Assembly: GCA_020091685.1 (NCBI GenBank)
Contig: CM034603.1
Location: 22,066,595-22,130,594, forward strand
DNA length: 64,000 bases
Direction of reading: 5' to 3'
DNA from: Lutjanus erythropterus
Taxonomy: Eukaryota; Chordata; Actinopteri; Lutjaniformes; Lutjanidae
Of this stretch, positions 37,622 to 50,960 are shown one piece after another. The notes beneath the pieces were generated by a model. It saw nothing but the letters and a program-made list of their open reading frames with translations. It was not told where the DNA came from and did not search any database. Position numbers and translations under genes: made by a program. Position 1 is the first letter of the stretch. Every line of letters starts with the position of its first letter.

Positions 37622-40224
37622 TAAGTACAATTCTAAGGTATATGTACTTTACTTGAATATTTTTGTTATACTTTCCACTTCTACTCTGCTACATTTCAAA
37701 GGCAAATATGTTACTTTGTTCTCAAAAACATTAATTTGATAACTTTACAGTTACTTTCACACTAACAATACAAAGCATAATCAACATTTTTTTTACTTCT
37801 TTTTTTTATTATTTACAATTTAACTTCAAAACAATTTCTAGATCTCAACATGATGTTCCAGTCATAAAGAAGTGAAGCAAAATACTTTATTGTCGTTCAG
37901 TTCCTTAAGACATAAATGTTTTGTGCAGTTGTAGATCCACTGTGATCTGTGTATTGTAGTGCACATGTAATGTGGAATGTTTTTTACTTCAGTCATCACA
38001 GGCTGATCATCATCTGTTCATGAATTAACCGTGTCATTAATTGTGAACATTTTTCAAAATGTATTTTTTATAGGTCATTATGCAGTGGTTTTACTGGTCC
38101 AGCCCACTAGAGATTAAAAATTAGTCTGTATAACCCATGAACTAAAATGAATTTGATGTAAATTCTAGATTACGATGAAATTTTATTGAAACTAAACAGC
38201 AGATTAAGTTTTTAAAGCAATTAAAATTAGCTTCACATTTATCAACTGCAACATTAAAGTGATGAACACATTAATACACCAGTAACTATAATTCAATAAT
38301 ATAATATATATTCTTCTGAAATGGACCATCTTGCATAAAAAATACTTTTATTTTTGGTATTTTAAGTATATTAAGTATATTTTGATGCAAATGCATGATT
38401 TATACTGTTGTTCATTAATGTGCACTATCCCTATTTATCAAACAAATAAAGTAACAGAAGTAAAGGAAAATATTGAAATCGGTTATGCCACAATTTTCCA
38501 TTGCTACCCATCTTAAAAAAAAGATTCATGCATGTGTTCTTGTCTGATGGGTTCAGGGCTGTCCACAGTAAACCAGAAACAGGGTTTTACATGAGACATG
38601 GAGCTGGACGCAGTACAGTAAACGTGCAAAAGGAAATTCTTAACCCTTAGACATGTAACTGGATCAAACTGATCTTGTGGGTTTATTTTCTTGGAATAAT
38701 TTTGTAACAAAAAGAAGTTTTACTGAAAAGTGAACATGTTTAAGTTTATGTTCATAATTGCCAATTTGGCAATATTTTGAAAGTGATACAAGTACTATTT
38801 TAATTGATATTTTAAAAAAATTGTTTTAAATTTATGTTAATCAGTGTCAACATTCATAGAGATTAGTGCCGGTTTATGTTGCCTTGTACACAATTACACA
38901 AATATATTGACGGTGATTTAAAATACTATTTTAGGTAGCAAAAAAGTGGTACCAGAGTATGGTTAAGAAACACCACTTGCATCTCTTCGGACTTTTTATG
39001 GAGAAGATTTCATGAGTTATAAACACTAATTTGCTTGAGGTTGACACCTTTCTTCTAACAAAATGTCTGTAATAAAAAAGGGCATTTTTGGTAGGATATA
39101 TTACATATTTAGACAGTTTTCAAAACTGTACCTTAAGACTTTCTTTCTCTCACTCAGGATATATTGAGGACATTAAGTCCACTGAGTTAGTTTATGTTGC
39201 AGTTTGTGTGAAGCTGACGGACACTTTTGGGTAAAATGTCTGGGCTGTACACTATATACTGTTCAGCAGTTAATCTCTGAAATTAAAACTTCACCTTCTT
39301 TTTTTTTCAGACAAATTATCATTGAAAACAGATTATTTGTGTATGTCTTTAAACATGTCTGGAGGGGAGCATTAAACTATCATTATGATATTTCTAAGGA
39401 ATCGTAGCTGTTATCTTTCATAATTAATGCCTCTGTCAGCATGTGTGCGTGCACAGTGTTGGGAAAAGTTTGTCAGGTCCTTGACTTACGTAAACACAGC
39501 AATGCAACAATCTAAAAATACTCTACTACAAGTAAATCCTGTTTTCAAAGTCTGACAAAGATGTTTTTACTATTTTCAGGCTGATAGTGGACCTGTGCTG
39601 CAAAATGGCAACCACAGTGCCGGTGTTTTGTGTTTGATTCCCACACCCTGGCAGTGTAAGGCTAATAAAAATAGCTTCTAATCACTCATTCAGTCATTTT
39701 CTCTCTGCAAAATTATTACACTTACATAAATACACTGAATACAGTCAAAAACCTAGGCTTTCTGGCTGGGTTAAGAGTATAACTGCCAGTGAGCTGTTAC
39801 AATAAATCTGACACTTAGAAGAGTTCTTTTCTTTGTGTAAATCTACACTTATTTACTGCCCTGACTGTAACTGAAGCACGTACTGTAAAAACAGGGCACA
39901 CATCCAAAAGATATCCAGCTAAAATTAGCCTTCTTGATTTTTTTTTTTTTCTTTCTGAAGCCGCAAAGAGTTTTATAGCCGTACTCTCTTTAGGGACAGA
40001 GGCTCTTGATAAAGTCTAAATTATACTGTAAGCAAAACCTGGAGAACAAACACAGTCCAATGTCCTTCTGCTGTGGCTTACACTGTAAAAACAAGTAAAA
40101 GTACAGAGGTATAAGCAACTTAATGAGCTTAAAGTACCAAAAGTAGAAGTACTCATTGTGCAAAATGGCCTCCATTTCAGATGTTTGTACTATACATGTT
40201 AAATTATTACTGTGATTGCATTTC

Positions 40225-41000
40225 TGTATAAGAACTCAAACTCTTAAGTTTTGAAAAAGTTTTACCAACTAATAATGTTTTATTGAGATACTTTACTTTT
40301 CTTCTTTAGACAAACTGAAAATTCCCCCAAAAAAATGTATTTAAAAAATAGTTTAATTGAACTCACTGAAGTGAAAGTGAATAAAGTTTAGTAATTTAAG
40401 ATTTTCAGATGCAACCATTTAATTTTCAAACAACCAAATATAATCATAGCTCACTGTGAACAATTTTTGAAATGCAGAAATTGTTGGGTTTCTCAAACTC
40501 AAAGTTTCAAGTTATCTTAACAAATGACTCAAATAGTTTGGCAAAACTTTGTTTAGTTTTTTTCAAAACGTAAGGCTTCTACAACTTTCATATTTTGTTA
40601 ATTTTGGAGTTTTGAAGTCAACTCAAACTCTTAAGTTTTGAAAAAGTTTGACTAAAAATAATGTTTTGTTGAGATACTTTACTTTTCTTATTTGGATAAA
40701 CTTAACTCTTTGACTTTCTTCAAGAAATTGAAAAAATGTATTTCTAAAATCGTTGAGTAAACTCATCGATGTGAAAGTGAATAATGTTTAATTATTTAAG
40801 ATATTCAAGCGCACTTACTTAATGACAAATCAGGTTCACAGCTCACACTGAACAGTTTTTTAAATGCATTTTTGTGGAGTTTCTAAAACTCAAAGATTCA
40901 AGTTTATCAAAAGTAAATTATCTTAACAAAAGATGACAGACTTTTAAAACATAAAGCTACCACAAGAAATGTTCATATTTTGTAACCACAACATATAAAT
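40225..41000. repeat. tandem duplication, about 390-bp unit
   Basis: AACTCAAACTCTTAAGTTTT followed by GAAAAAGTTT occurs at about 40231 and again at 40621. Both copies continue through TTGAGATACTTTACTTTTCT, AAATGTATTT and GTGAAAGTGAATAA. Confidence 0.88.
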
Positions 41001-42039
41001 AAAAATCTCCTGGCTAAAGTGCTAATCACTGTAACTGTCTGGAAAAATATAATCGAGACTGCTTTATTTTTTTACAGTGCACTTTGATTCTACTGATACA
41101 AGTATCAGAACAACTCACGCCGCAGCCCTGCTATCAGTATCATAAATATGACAATAATTCATACCCCTTGCGGCACCTTGTGTTGCTCATTACATAAACT
41201 GGGAACTCTAGTAGCAAAGTTCAGCAATAGTCAATGATAAAACCCACTTAGAGAGAAGCAAAGTTCACCTGACTCGACTCGTATTCAGAGGGGAGGGCCG
41301 ACAGGGCCATACGTCCCACTGTGCACGAGTAAGCTTTTTCCAAAATATGGCTTCACATGCAGGATAGTGACACGACAGAAAAACCGACAAAACATAACAA
41401 TCAGTGACTTCCAACAAGCTACTCATTGGCCTTCTCCTACCTGGTTTCAGTGATCATTTCTGTGCTACACTGCTAGCAGCAGCCTGTTGTTCAGGCTCAT
41501 GAAGGGTGATAAGGCCGAGATATGAAACAGCCAGTTAAGGACATCTAGGAAAGCTGTAAGAGATATTATCACAGGGCCTGTACAGAATCTGATCCAACAG
41601 ACCTAACAATAAAGTCACTTCCTTTCCAAGAAATAATAGGAACTCGCCTTCCAGTTCCCATCACCGTATTCCTGTGTTCATGTACTGCAGTATAAAGTCT
41701 AAAGGAACTCTATTAAAGGAATCTGACTTTCTGGATCGTCTTCTCTTCAAACAAGTTTAATAATGAGTTTGTTTTTACATTTTTACAAGTGTTTTAGGCC
41801 TACTGGTATTTTCAAATAGGATAGTGTTTGAAATATTTTTCATGACTGCAACAATTTAAACGCAAAATATATCACGTGCTTCACATGTCTGAAATACAAA
41901 CTCACAAAGTCGTGACTGAAGGCAAACAAACTCTGATTTTCACGTCACAGCTCTGCCTTATTTTGATTAACGAACGCCATGTTTCTTTGCAACAAATAGA
42001 CGGTTGGGGGCATTGAGGACATTGAAGGCTCATGTACTC

Positions 42040-42900
42040 AGTTTTGGGCTTTTTAGCAGCCTACACTGTATGTTTTCACAGTATTATTTCAGTTCACAGT
42101 ACAGTTTTTTACTGTATAAGCTGTGTACAGAATATTGCTGTAATTTCCAATGCAGTGTGGGAAAATATTACTGCAAATCTAAATTAAGTAATACAAACTG
42201 ACCACAAAAAACAACCAAAAAACTGCCATCTTCAAACCAAAGACCGTTCTTGATTTAGTGCAATATTTTTGTTTTATTGTAAGATTTAACATCAAAGCTT
42301 AGGAAAATTCCTTGCAAACAAAAATAACATGAACATAAGAGTAACACACCTAGCTAACATTACTGTAACATAGCTGTCCTGTTAACTTGTCGGTAAGTTA
42401 GAAGTGATTAAATTAAAGTTAATAGCTTAAACAAAAATGTGTTTTGCACATGTTATTTTATAACGTCAGTATATTTATAACGATAGTATATTTAAGTCGA
42501 CTAAATGGAGTTTTGCATGTGGCTTCGGCTACCTGCATGTAACATTAATGTTAGCATGAAGTCTTTTGATTTAATTTTAACTGGCTTGTGTCTCATTCTC
42601 AATAAATTTTCAGCTTTTTGTGCGGTTAAATTTTCATGTCTTTTTTCTTATTTTACCTACATAATTAAATAACTGTAGTTCACTGTAAGAAATACAGTCA
42701 CACTGCAAAATAAATTACAGTAACATTTTCATAGCAGGATAATACTAAACTGTTATACAGTGTGCCAAGAAATAAGTAAAGTAAATAAGTATAATAATGC
42801 TAAGTATAATTTGCTTTAGAATGAAATACAGCAGCAACTGGATAATGGCTGCCAGTAAGTTACTGTTAATTTGACAACACACATTTTACAGTTTAGGAGA
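42040..42900. repeat. TACAGTA-rich repeat fragments
   Basis: 42060-42190 and 42670-42900 are rich in ACAGTA/TACTGTA words (TTCACAGTACAGTTTTTTAC, AATTACAGTAACATTTTC), suggesting ends of a small palindromic element family. Boundaries are unclear. Confidence 0.5.
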
Positions 42901-42999
42901 AGTGTACATTCTATGAATTAAAAAACAACATTTTGTGGACATTTCAGAGGCTGATTCCAGTAATTTTTAGAGTTTGAAAAATATATATATAAAAAAATA

Positions 43000-43200
43000 A
43001 AATGTCAGACAATAGTGATAAATGTCCCTCACAATCTCTCAGAGTCTAAAAGACTAACATGTCAAGCAAATACATTTGACAATCTGGAACCAGTGAAAGT
43101 TTGGAATTTTTGCTTAAAATTATAGTTAAACAATTAACTGGTAAACAGAACACTTACTGGTTAAGACGGACAAATCACTTAATCGTCTGGACATTTCAGC
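43000..43200. repeat. diverged TGCAAC-type MITE fragment
   Basis: Contains AATGTCAGACAATAGTGATA, CCCTCACAATCTCTCAGAGT and TTTTTGCTTAAAATTATAG, then diverges. Confidence 0.55.
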
Positions 43201-45224
43201 TCTCATAAAAGTTTTTAAAAAATGTATGTATAACTGTTGGAGCCCTGTACTTCTCGCAGTATTATCACCCCATGTCTTACAAAAGAAAGTAAAAATTGAA
43301 CCTAATACAGTTTAAAGCCAAAACCCTTCAATCAGGCCACTTTACTTTAAAACATTTGATTTATGAAGCTTCAATTCAGCAGGTTTACTGTGTCAAATTT
43401 GATTTAGAGCAGGTGATGTTTGAGCACTACTTAAACAGTCCTTTCAGAAATAGGCATGGATACCGAGAACACATACTTAACTTGTACCGAACGCCAAAAT
43501 ATTGATAAGCTCCTGGAAAAATGATACTACTGTTGGTATTTATTTAACTTTGCATAAACAAATGTTCAAATGTGTCGGCTAACTTTACTGAATTTGATGA
43601 AAATGCAGCTGAATGCAATAACTCAGGAAACAACTGAACTTGTTATTTCTGAAAAAAGAGCAATAATAAAATAACTGCTGAATCTTTTCACATCTTTTCA
43701 TGTCATCTCTTTATTCTTTGCACCAAATTATGGAGATTAGTATGAATAAGAGTATCAGTAAGTATCATATCGATATGCAGGATCAGCACTGATATCAGAA
43801 TAAAATCCTAACGACACCCATCCCTACTCAGAAATGAGAATTAATTTTCGGACATGGTAGAAAAAAAAAATCCTTATTACTAAAATTATTTGACAGGTAC
43901 TCTAATATGATTCATGATTAGTGGGAATGATCATTTTTGCAGCACATTTTCACTGTAAAAAAAAATACTAAACATATGAGGATGTGACAATTATTGGGGT
44001 CTGTACCAAACAAACTAAACATGTTTTCTTACATGTGGAGAACAAGATCTGTAGTCCAGAGCATCTCTGCAGCACTACAGCACTTCATTATTAAACTGTT
44101 TTATCAAAAAAAAAAACTGCAGCTTCTGCAATTTCAATATTGCACTTGGCCATATCACGATTTTGATAATATTTTGATTAACTATGTAGCCCTAGGTTTC
44201 ATATTCAGTAAATAACTTTCTGGTATATCTACAAAACATCATGAAAAACTGTTTTGTAATATCTGAATCAGAACCCTTCTGTATTTGAAAAACCTTAAAA
44301 CTGAGCAATATGAGACATTTATTATCAACTATTTTAAGATGTCTTGCAGGCATTTTGAGAGTTAAACTAAGTCTAAAATTATCAGCTATCAATTTATGTC
44401 ATATACTGATGAAGATGATCAAACGCTACAAAATTTAAGCCACTGCAAATATAATTGAAACTGATGCATTCCAGCTCCAGCTCAAGCTGAACATGGCTGC
44501 CCGTTTACGATAAACAATACTTCCTTATGGCTATCATTATTCAACTAAATACCTGCAGCAAATACAAACAGATAAAGTGACCCAGATTAGCGAGCATACG
44601 TTGCCTTGAAATGTAACACTATTTGAAAGGTGTCCACTTTCAGAGGAACACAAACCACCTCAGTCCTCTGGCATGCAACAAGAGTCCTACTGGAGACCTG
44701 CAGGGTATAAAGTCCCGAAGGCCTCTTAAGACAAACCAGACATGGCCTGTGGCTCATGCTGCTGAGGCTGCTGGGTGCACCAGGACAGATAGCTCTGAAA
44801 ATAATTATGATTCTATAGTGGTGAAGAAAGCCGCCCGAACCATAATGACATGCTGAAATGACACAGTGACACAGGTCACACACACGCTGTATATAGCTTT
44901 CAACAGTGGCTCAGGGAAGAATGTATGACACTTCCCTGCAGTGTGACTTCATTAGGATGAGCCATTTCTTCCTGTGTGTAATTACTGAGAGCTGTTTATT
45001 CAGGAAATTAAACTGGTAGCCATTTATTATATAGAGTAAGGAAGCATTACACCCTTTAAAGTAAAGTAAATACATGCAATATGGTATGACTGTCATAACT
45101 GAAAATGGATGAGTGGATTCTGTTTTTATTGTTAATGTGTCCACATTTAAATATTGTTTTCCTCATCAGGATAGATGTGATGACACTTGAGCTCCTGTTC
45201 CTGATCAACACTTTCTCTTTTTAA

Positions 45225-45960
45225 AGTTAAAGGGATAATTTCTCAAGTGGGGTAGAATGAAGTACTTATACATAGTCAGTGTATTACCAACAGTAGATGG
45301 TGATCACCATGTCCCCAGTTTGGAAAAGCAGCAGGAGTACCAGTAGCTAGCTAGCTGTAGCAAGCTAAACAATGTACTGCTGTGGACAGGGTTAGCAGCA
45401 AAACATATTTTAGCCACCTAAATAATAGCCATCAGATAGCCTTTTCCGATGGGAAACCATCATTATATAAGTCAAATATTGCTCTCTCCCAAACAACCAA
45501 ACTCCTTTGACAAAAACACAAATTTTATCTTGGAGAACACAGGACTTGCTGGTCTACCAGTGCCTCAAACCATTAGTTTGTCCGTGTTATTGTGTGACTT
45601 CTGTCACTCCAAACTAACCCTTTAGAACTTCAAAGTCACATAATAACACAAACTAACAAATTGAACTTGCCACCAGTAGAAGAGCAAGTCCCATGTTCTG
45701 TGAGGTAAAATCACTGATTTAGCCAGTGGAGTTTGGTTAGATTGGAGAGAGTGACATTTGGCTCATATTACAGCAGGTTCCCATCGGAAAAGGCTGTATG
45801 ATGGCAAAATAAAGTGGCAAAAATATTCTAAATAGATTGCATACTTAAACTGATAGTGATTTCTTAGGTGGTTAAAATATGCTTTGGTGCTGCAGCAGTA
45901 CACATGGATAAGTATATTTCATAGAACACCACTTCAAAAAACCTGTGCTATCCCTTTAAG
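45225..45960. repeat. palindromic AAAGGGATA element, full length
   Basis: Left end TTAAAGGGATAATTTCTCAA, right end GTGCTATCCCTTTAA. Inner inverted words include CACCTAAATAATAGCC / CTTAGGTGGTTAAAAT and CCGATGGGAAACC / GGTTCCCATCGG. Related copies: 57092-57962, 62369-62787 and the start of one at 63986. Confidence 0.88.
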
Positions 45961-46689
45961 CATTGACCTTTTTGACTTAAGTTCTGTTACAGCCAACATG
46001 GACCGGTGTACATTTAGATATGGTTACTGTTTGTGTGGTAAAATAATGCAACCTACAAGCTGAATCTACTGCATCACCATTTGAAAATTAAATTTATATT
46101 TCTACTCTCAAAACAGCTGGAGAGTTAAGTTTGTAAAAGTTGGTGTTAAATTATCTGCTGACATATTCTAACCTATATCCATCCTCCATCACTCCGAATT
46201 TTCCACCACGAAACAATATTGGGATGCTGCTGACCAATACTTGACCTACTCTTGATAAATTACATGAACTATCAATCATGGGATTCCAGTGAGGTAATAA
46301 AATGTATTACCTAAAACTGATATAAGCCTTGTAATTTATATGGGACACAATTAATCCGATAAGAGCTACAGCTTTAACCATTTTATTGTGAATGAATCAG
46401 ATCAGTTAAGGTTTTATCTAATTATAATCAGTTAGGCTATAAAATGCTAAAAATAATACCAAACCAATATTACAAGTTGCCACAGCCCTAACTGATATCT
46501 TAAAAATTATTATTTATGGCAGTGTGACCATTGAGCAGCTGAGAGAAACGTCCATTTGCAGTGCACCCAAATGAAAATACTAAGGCAAGCAATTCTGCAA
46601 CTATATTTGGTATCTTTATCAAACTGATGATGGACATTGGAATCAGTGAGTTAACCTTTGTGGATCAATTCATCACTTCAGCACTGGAG

Positions 46690-48400
46690 CTCATTTTGCC
46701 ACGACAATAAGGAGTAAAAGCAAAAGCTACAGTTTTACTATACTGTACAACACTCTACTATACTACACTACGAGCCACTACACCACACAGTAATCTACTA
46801 CACTGAACATTTACTTGTTGAAAACCCTGATTGCAAATGTGAAGCAGTTACTCTCATGATTATTTTTTCATCTGTTGTCCCTGAACAGATCCCACTACAA
46901 CACAGACTAACATACTACAACACTCTACTGCACTATACTTTGCTACAGGCGACTATACTACACTGTAATCTACCATACTGTACATTTATTTGTTGAAAAT
47001 CCTTATTCTAAAGGTGCAAAACTTACTCACATAGCTATTTTTCCACATGTTGTCCCTGAACGAATCACAATACAACACAGGCTAATATACTACAATATAC
47101 TGTCCCATAGTATACTACTACTAAAAATAATTTTAGATAGATTAAGAATAATATACTATATAACATAATAACAACAAGCAAACCGGTCTCTATTCAAGTT
47201 CATCATTTTATTCTAAAGCCAACCACTGTACTTTACTGCATTCTGTTATGCTATATACTGTACTGTACTCTATAACACCATTAAACATTCTACTATGATA
47301 CACTACAGGCCGCTATACTACACTATACTCAACTGTACTACATTTATTCACTGAAAGACCTTACTGTCCATGTGCCAGTTATTCAAAGGACTATTTATGT
47401 TTGGTCCCTATACAATCACAATATACCAGAGGTCACTATACCACTCTACACTCAGCTGTACTACATTTACTTATTAAAAAAAACCTTACTGTAAATGTGC
47501 CATCGATATTCAAAAGACTATTTACCTGTAGCCCCTGGACCACATGCCACTGTACTACACTGTACTATTTTTCAGAGCAACCATTGCTCAATAGCCAGAA
47601 GCTAAGTGATAGTATACTACACTACAGGCTGCTATACTACAGTATACTCAACTGTACTACATGTACTTAGTGAAAAAACTTACTTTAATTGTGCCACAGT
47701 TATTCAAACGCCTAGTCACTGGACACTGACTCACAGGTCACTATCTTATGCTATATTACACCATACCATGCTATACCAGCGTGGCACAGTAGCCAAAAAC
47801 TAAATGGTCTCTATAAGTAAATCACATCACACTACTGTATACTAAAGGTCACAATACTACACTACCATAAAACACAAGACATTTATTTATTGAAAAAATT
47901 TACTGTAGGATTTGATGGGTATTCAAAATGCTAGTTTCCATCTATTATCCCTTGACAGATGCGACACTGAACAAAAGGTCACTATAATACACAATATTAT
48001 AATCTACAACACTTTACGCGAGGGTCTTCAGAACAAGCGGGAGCCAAAACTTATGTATATATCTTGCTATACTAAAGCCTACAGTATTTTACACTATTGA
48101 ACAGTCTACTACACTATAAGCCACAACAGTACACTCTACTACAACATATACATGATTTATTTGAAAAACTTTGATCAAAAGTCCCTCGAGAGACACCCTG
48201 TACTATTTAGTTTTTAGAGAAAACATGGACTGACCCACAAAATGTAAGTGGACTCTCCTAACACTATGCCACAGCCCACTATAGTACATTATAAGTACTG
48301 AAAAGAATTAAAGTAAACATGCTAGAATTAATCAAAAGGCTGTCTTGCATCTGTAGTACTATACTCTGTCCCAAACCGTGAAGGTAAGGATGGCCCAGTA
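46690..48400. repeat. degenerate long-period satellite rich in ACTACACTATACTAC
   Basis: About 1.7 kb of diverged repeats with variable period (roughly 120-270 nt). Each unit carries ACATTTATTTGTTGAAAA-like and CTTACTGTAAATGTGC-like words followed by runs of TACTACACT. Anchors near 46808, 46982, 47341, 47463, 47660, 47880 and 48150. Confidence 0.85.
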
Positions 48401-48688
48401 GTTATAAATTGGTCCATTTTGACAGTCTACATGATGGCTTTTTAAAATTCCCTACAAACCCTAAATGTAACAGTAAGAGGACAGCAGGCCCATTGAGTCT
48501 ACACGTCCATCTTCATCATTTGTCATTGACAGCCGCAGGGGGTAGTCTTCACAGCCAAGCCAACAGATGTGGCATTAGGCCTCTCTTGCCAGAGTAGTGA
48601 CATAATTTGTGAACAGGCCAGTACGTTTTGATTTCTAATAATAAAACAGCTTCCTGGTCCAACAACAACACAGAGGTACACAACCTAC

Positions 48689-49202
48689 CGAGCAGCAGCA
48701 GCCGATGCGTCTGTTTATACTCCCGTTTGAGCTCCTTCAGCGCCCTGTCAATATTCTTACTGACTTTCTTCGCCTCCTTCTCGGCCTCCTTCTCCTCCAC
48801 CAGCAATTTGTCCCAGTTTTTCTGCTTTTGGGTGCTTGTCTTTTGAAGCAGCTGTAAGCGTCGGCCGCGGTCCTTCCCCGTCCCCTTACCGCTACCTCCA
48901 CCTCCGCCGCCGCCGCCACCGCCTCCTCCTCCGCCGCCGCCTCCGTTCTGTATGAGCACACCGTCGGTGCCGGTGTCTCCACGGCGGTGCTCCCCGGCCG
49001 GGAGCCTGGCAGGGTCCCCGGGGCGCACCGGGCCGCGTAGCGACGAGCTCTCCCCGCATCCCCCGGTGTCCTCCTGGCGAGCTCCCCCAGCGCGGGTCGG
49101 TACGGCGGCGTCTGGAGGCTGGTCGGAGTCCGAGGTAGCGTTGGAGATAGAGCCGCTCAGGTCCCCGAAGAGCCGGGGACGCAAACTGTAGCACAGCCCC
49201 AT
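48689..49202 (-). CDS. gnal: gnal exon 1a, XL-type (long) first exon of G-alpha-olf
   Basis: Encodes the 171-residue N-terminus of the long G-alpha-olf form plus the first base of the shared Gly codon. It begins MGLCYSLRPRLFG, as known XL-G-alpha-olf proteins do. It continues through a low-complexity segment rich in Gly, Pro and Arg, including 17 consecutive Gly codons (about 48899-48949), and ends in a charged helix with EEKEAEKEAKKVSKNIDRAL and QTHRLLLLG, matching the family's alpha-N helix. The start at 49202 is chosen for the MGLC match and its good context (A at -3, G at +4). The donor, read on the minus strand, is CTCG|GTAGG. The exon is much richer in CpG than its surroundings, so it probably sits in a CpG-island promoter. 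Cys4 after MGLC is a candidate lipidation site (inference). The poly-Gly tract is likely to vary in length. Confidence 0.9.
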
Positions 49203-50249
49203 GTTGAAACCAATATTTGTCTGTGAATGTGATTTTTCATAAATTAAAATATCAAAAAAATCGCGGTTGCGCCACCAGCCCTAACGAGCCATCGTTACAT
49301 TGGAGCTCCAGCGGTGCGATCTAAGTCCGGATTTGAGCGGAAAATGTGAATGAATTATGCTCCGACATTTGCTATATGTCATTTTGCATTTTCCCCAGTC
49401 AGCCTTCGCTTCGTAGTTAGTGGATCACCTGATCCTTTAGTGGACACTGCGGGTCCATCTTACCGTAAGTAACCAAAAGCACAACCTTGGAAAAAAAACT
49501 CGGCTATCCGCTGCGCAGACAGTCAACAATCTGACTGCACAGTTGTTAGGTGCAATGCACGGCACGTCATGTTACTACAGTATGGCCATTTCGAGAATGC
49601 TGGTCATGATTTTCATTCCTCACATTTCATGCCTGCATGTCTAAAGACACCTACCGCTCTGTAGATAGTGAACCTGCTCCCTATTATCACACAAATGACT
49701 CACTGCTCTTTCTTTATTTACAGGCTGTGATTGAGCTCAATAAATAGGCCTATTATTGAAAATGGAAAAGAAAAATTAAATAATATTTAAACTTCTAACA
49801 GTTTTTAGTTGATTCAAACACAGACAATTATTATCATTATAGGCATTATTGTGTCTGCTTTAACCAGACCAATTTACACAAACTGGGATTGGGCAGGGGT
49901 TGATTACATGTAATTGGGATTACATAATAAGATTACAAAGAAATGTAACTGTAGATCCTTCGGGAAAGGCGTAGTTTTAATAAAGTCACACATTATATCA
50001 GTGTAGGAATTACTGTGTCTGCTTTATTCAGAACAGTTTACACATATGACCAGGGTTGGGCAGTAATTGATTACAGGTAATCAGGATTATGTAAACAGAT
50101 TACAAAAATTGACATGTAATTTGTATTCAGTGACTGACTACATTTAAAAGTAAACTCCAACTCTGCATATGCCTGATACCATTTGTTTAAATCAGCCTAG
50201 TATAATTTTTTTATATCAGCCATCTGATTATTTATTTAAATGAATGTGA

Positions 50250-50960
50250 CATCTCCTTAATCCCCACAAACCAAGTGTCATTTAACATTTGTCCAAATAT
50301 ATAGGGCCTCTTTTGAGCCTCAAGGCGGTCCAAAGCCACAACTCCACCACAAGAGCTTTCTACAGGGATTAGGAACCTTTGGAGGAATGTGTTTCCACCA
50401 CAGGGACCAGGGTCTAAATTAACTTCCAGGGACATTATTTTACCCGCCCTGCAGCTGCAAACCAGTTTCTTGTGTACTTATTGTGGCTCGACACATCAAC
50501 ATGAACTTGTAGAAGAAACCATGCAAAAGATGGAGCAACAATGAAGTCCAGGCTTTATTGATCTGTTGCTTTATATGGCATCACATTGCTGTAGTCATGT
50601 GCAAAAATGAGGTGTACAAACTTGCTTAATTCAAGTGTTACTTACCAGTTCTCTAAATATATGAGACTTGTTTTGATTCTCAAAGTAATCTCGGGAACAG
50701 AAATGTAAAAGCTTGCTTTTTCCACACAGCAGTGATCTAATTTGCCTTATCTCCCTAGATCTTTAAACCATGGTGGAAATGTAGACAAAAAGTAACTGAA
50801 GGAACCTTTTAGTTCCTTAAAAAAATAGCTCTTGGGACTAAACATTCATAATACTTGGGGTGGAAATGAGGCTCAAGTGCCCCTGTAAATACACTGTATG
50901 TGGATGTATTCCCTTCAAATTGGGGTTCTGGGACCTTTCAAGGGCTCTTGGGTTAGTCTC
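50250..50960. repeat. imperfect palindromic element
   Basis: AAATATATAGGGCCTCTTTTGAGCC on the left is echoed at 50655 (AAATATATGAGACTTGTTTT), with ACCACAGGGACC and GGGTGGAAATGAGGCTC-type words. Likely two related short elements; boundaries are approximate. Confidence 0.45.

Larger units (their letters stand above)
31640..48688. other. gnal intron 1a (distal part, between duplicated 1b flank and exon 1a)
   Basis: About 17 kb of transcribed intron of the long form, without a supported exon. Repeats are entered separately. Stretches where I see nothing notable: 33100-33960, 34760-35460, 35840-37090, 37720-40100, 41000-42030, 43200-44600 and 46000-46680. 44600-44900 appears single-copy and slightly GC-richer. 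Confidence 0.65.
11255..49202 (-). other. gnal: gnal locus (5' part; two alternative first exons, exons 2-5)
   Basis: Gene-level entry. The exons encode a stimulatory heterotrimeric G-protein alpha subunit that couples GPCRs (odorant, D1 dopamine, A2A adenosine receptors in mammals) to adenylyl cyclase at the inner face of the plasma membrane. Gnal rather than gnas is indicated by [10 protein letters not shown] in exon 1, [12 protein letters not shown] and [15 protein letters not shown] in exon 4, and [19 protein letters not shown] in exon 5, which follow G-alpha-olf and not Gs-alpha. All junction phases agree (1, 2, 0, 0, 2). From the short start the coding sequence in the window covers residues 1-161 plus two bases of codon 162. 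The Ras-like switch regions, DVGGQ, NKQD and the C-terminal receptor-binding helix are missing and must lie beyond position 1. A teleost gnal paralogue (for example gnal2) cannot be excluded. Confidence 0.93.

Noticed and set aside
46690-48400. CRISPR-like spaced repeats
   Set aside because: Units are diverged, of variable period and in a vertebrate intron; no fixed repeat/spacer length.
48952-49191. Plus-strand open frame antisense to gnal exon 1a
   Set aside because: A GC-rich shadow of the coding exon without independent evidence.
48892-49194. ALEX-like overlapping reading frame in the XL-type gnal exon
   Set aside because: A 100-codon alternative frame overlaps the exon as ALEX does in GNAS XL-alpha-s. 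It begins at GTG rather than ATG, and its Arg-rich content is what a GGN repeat gives out of frame.
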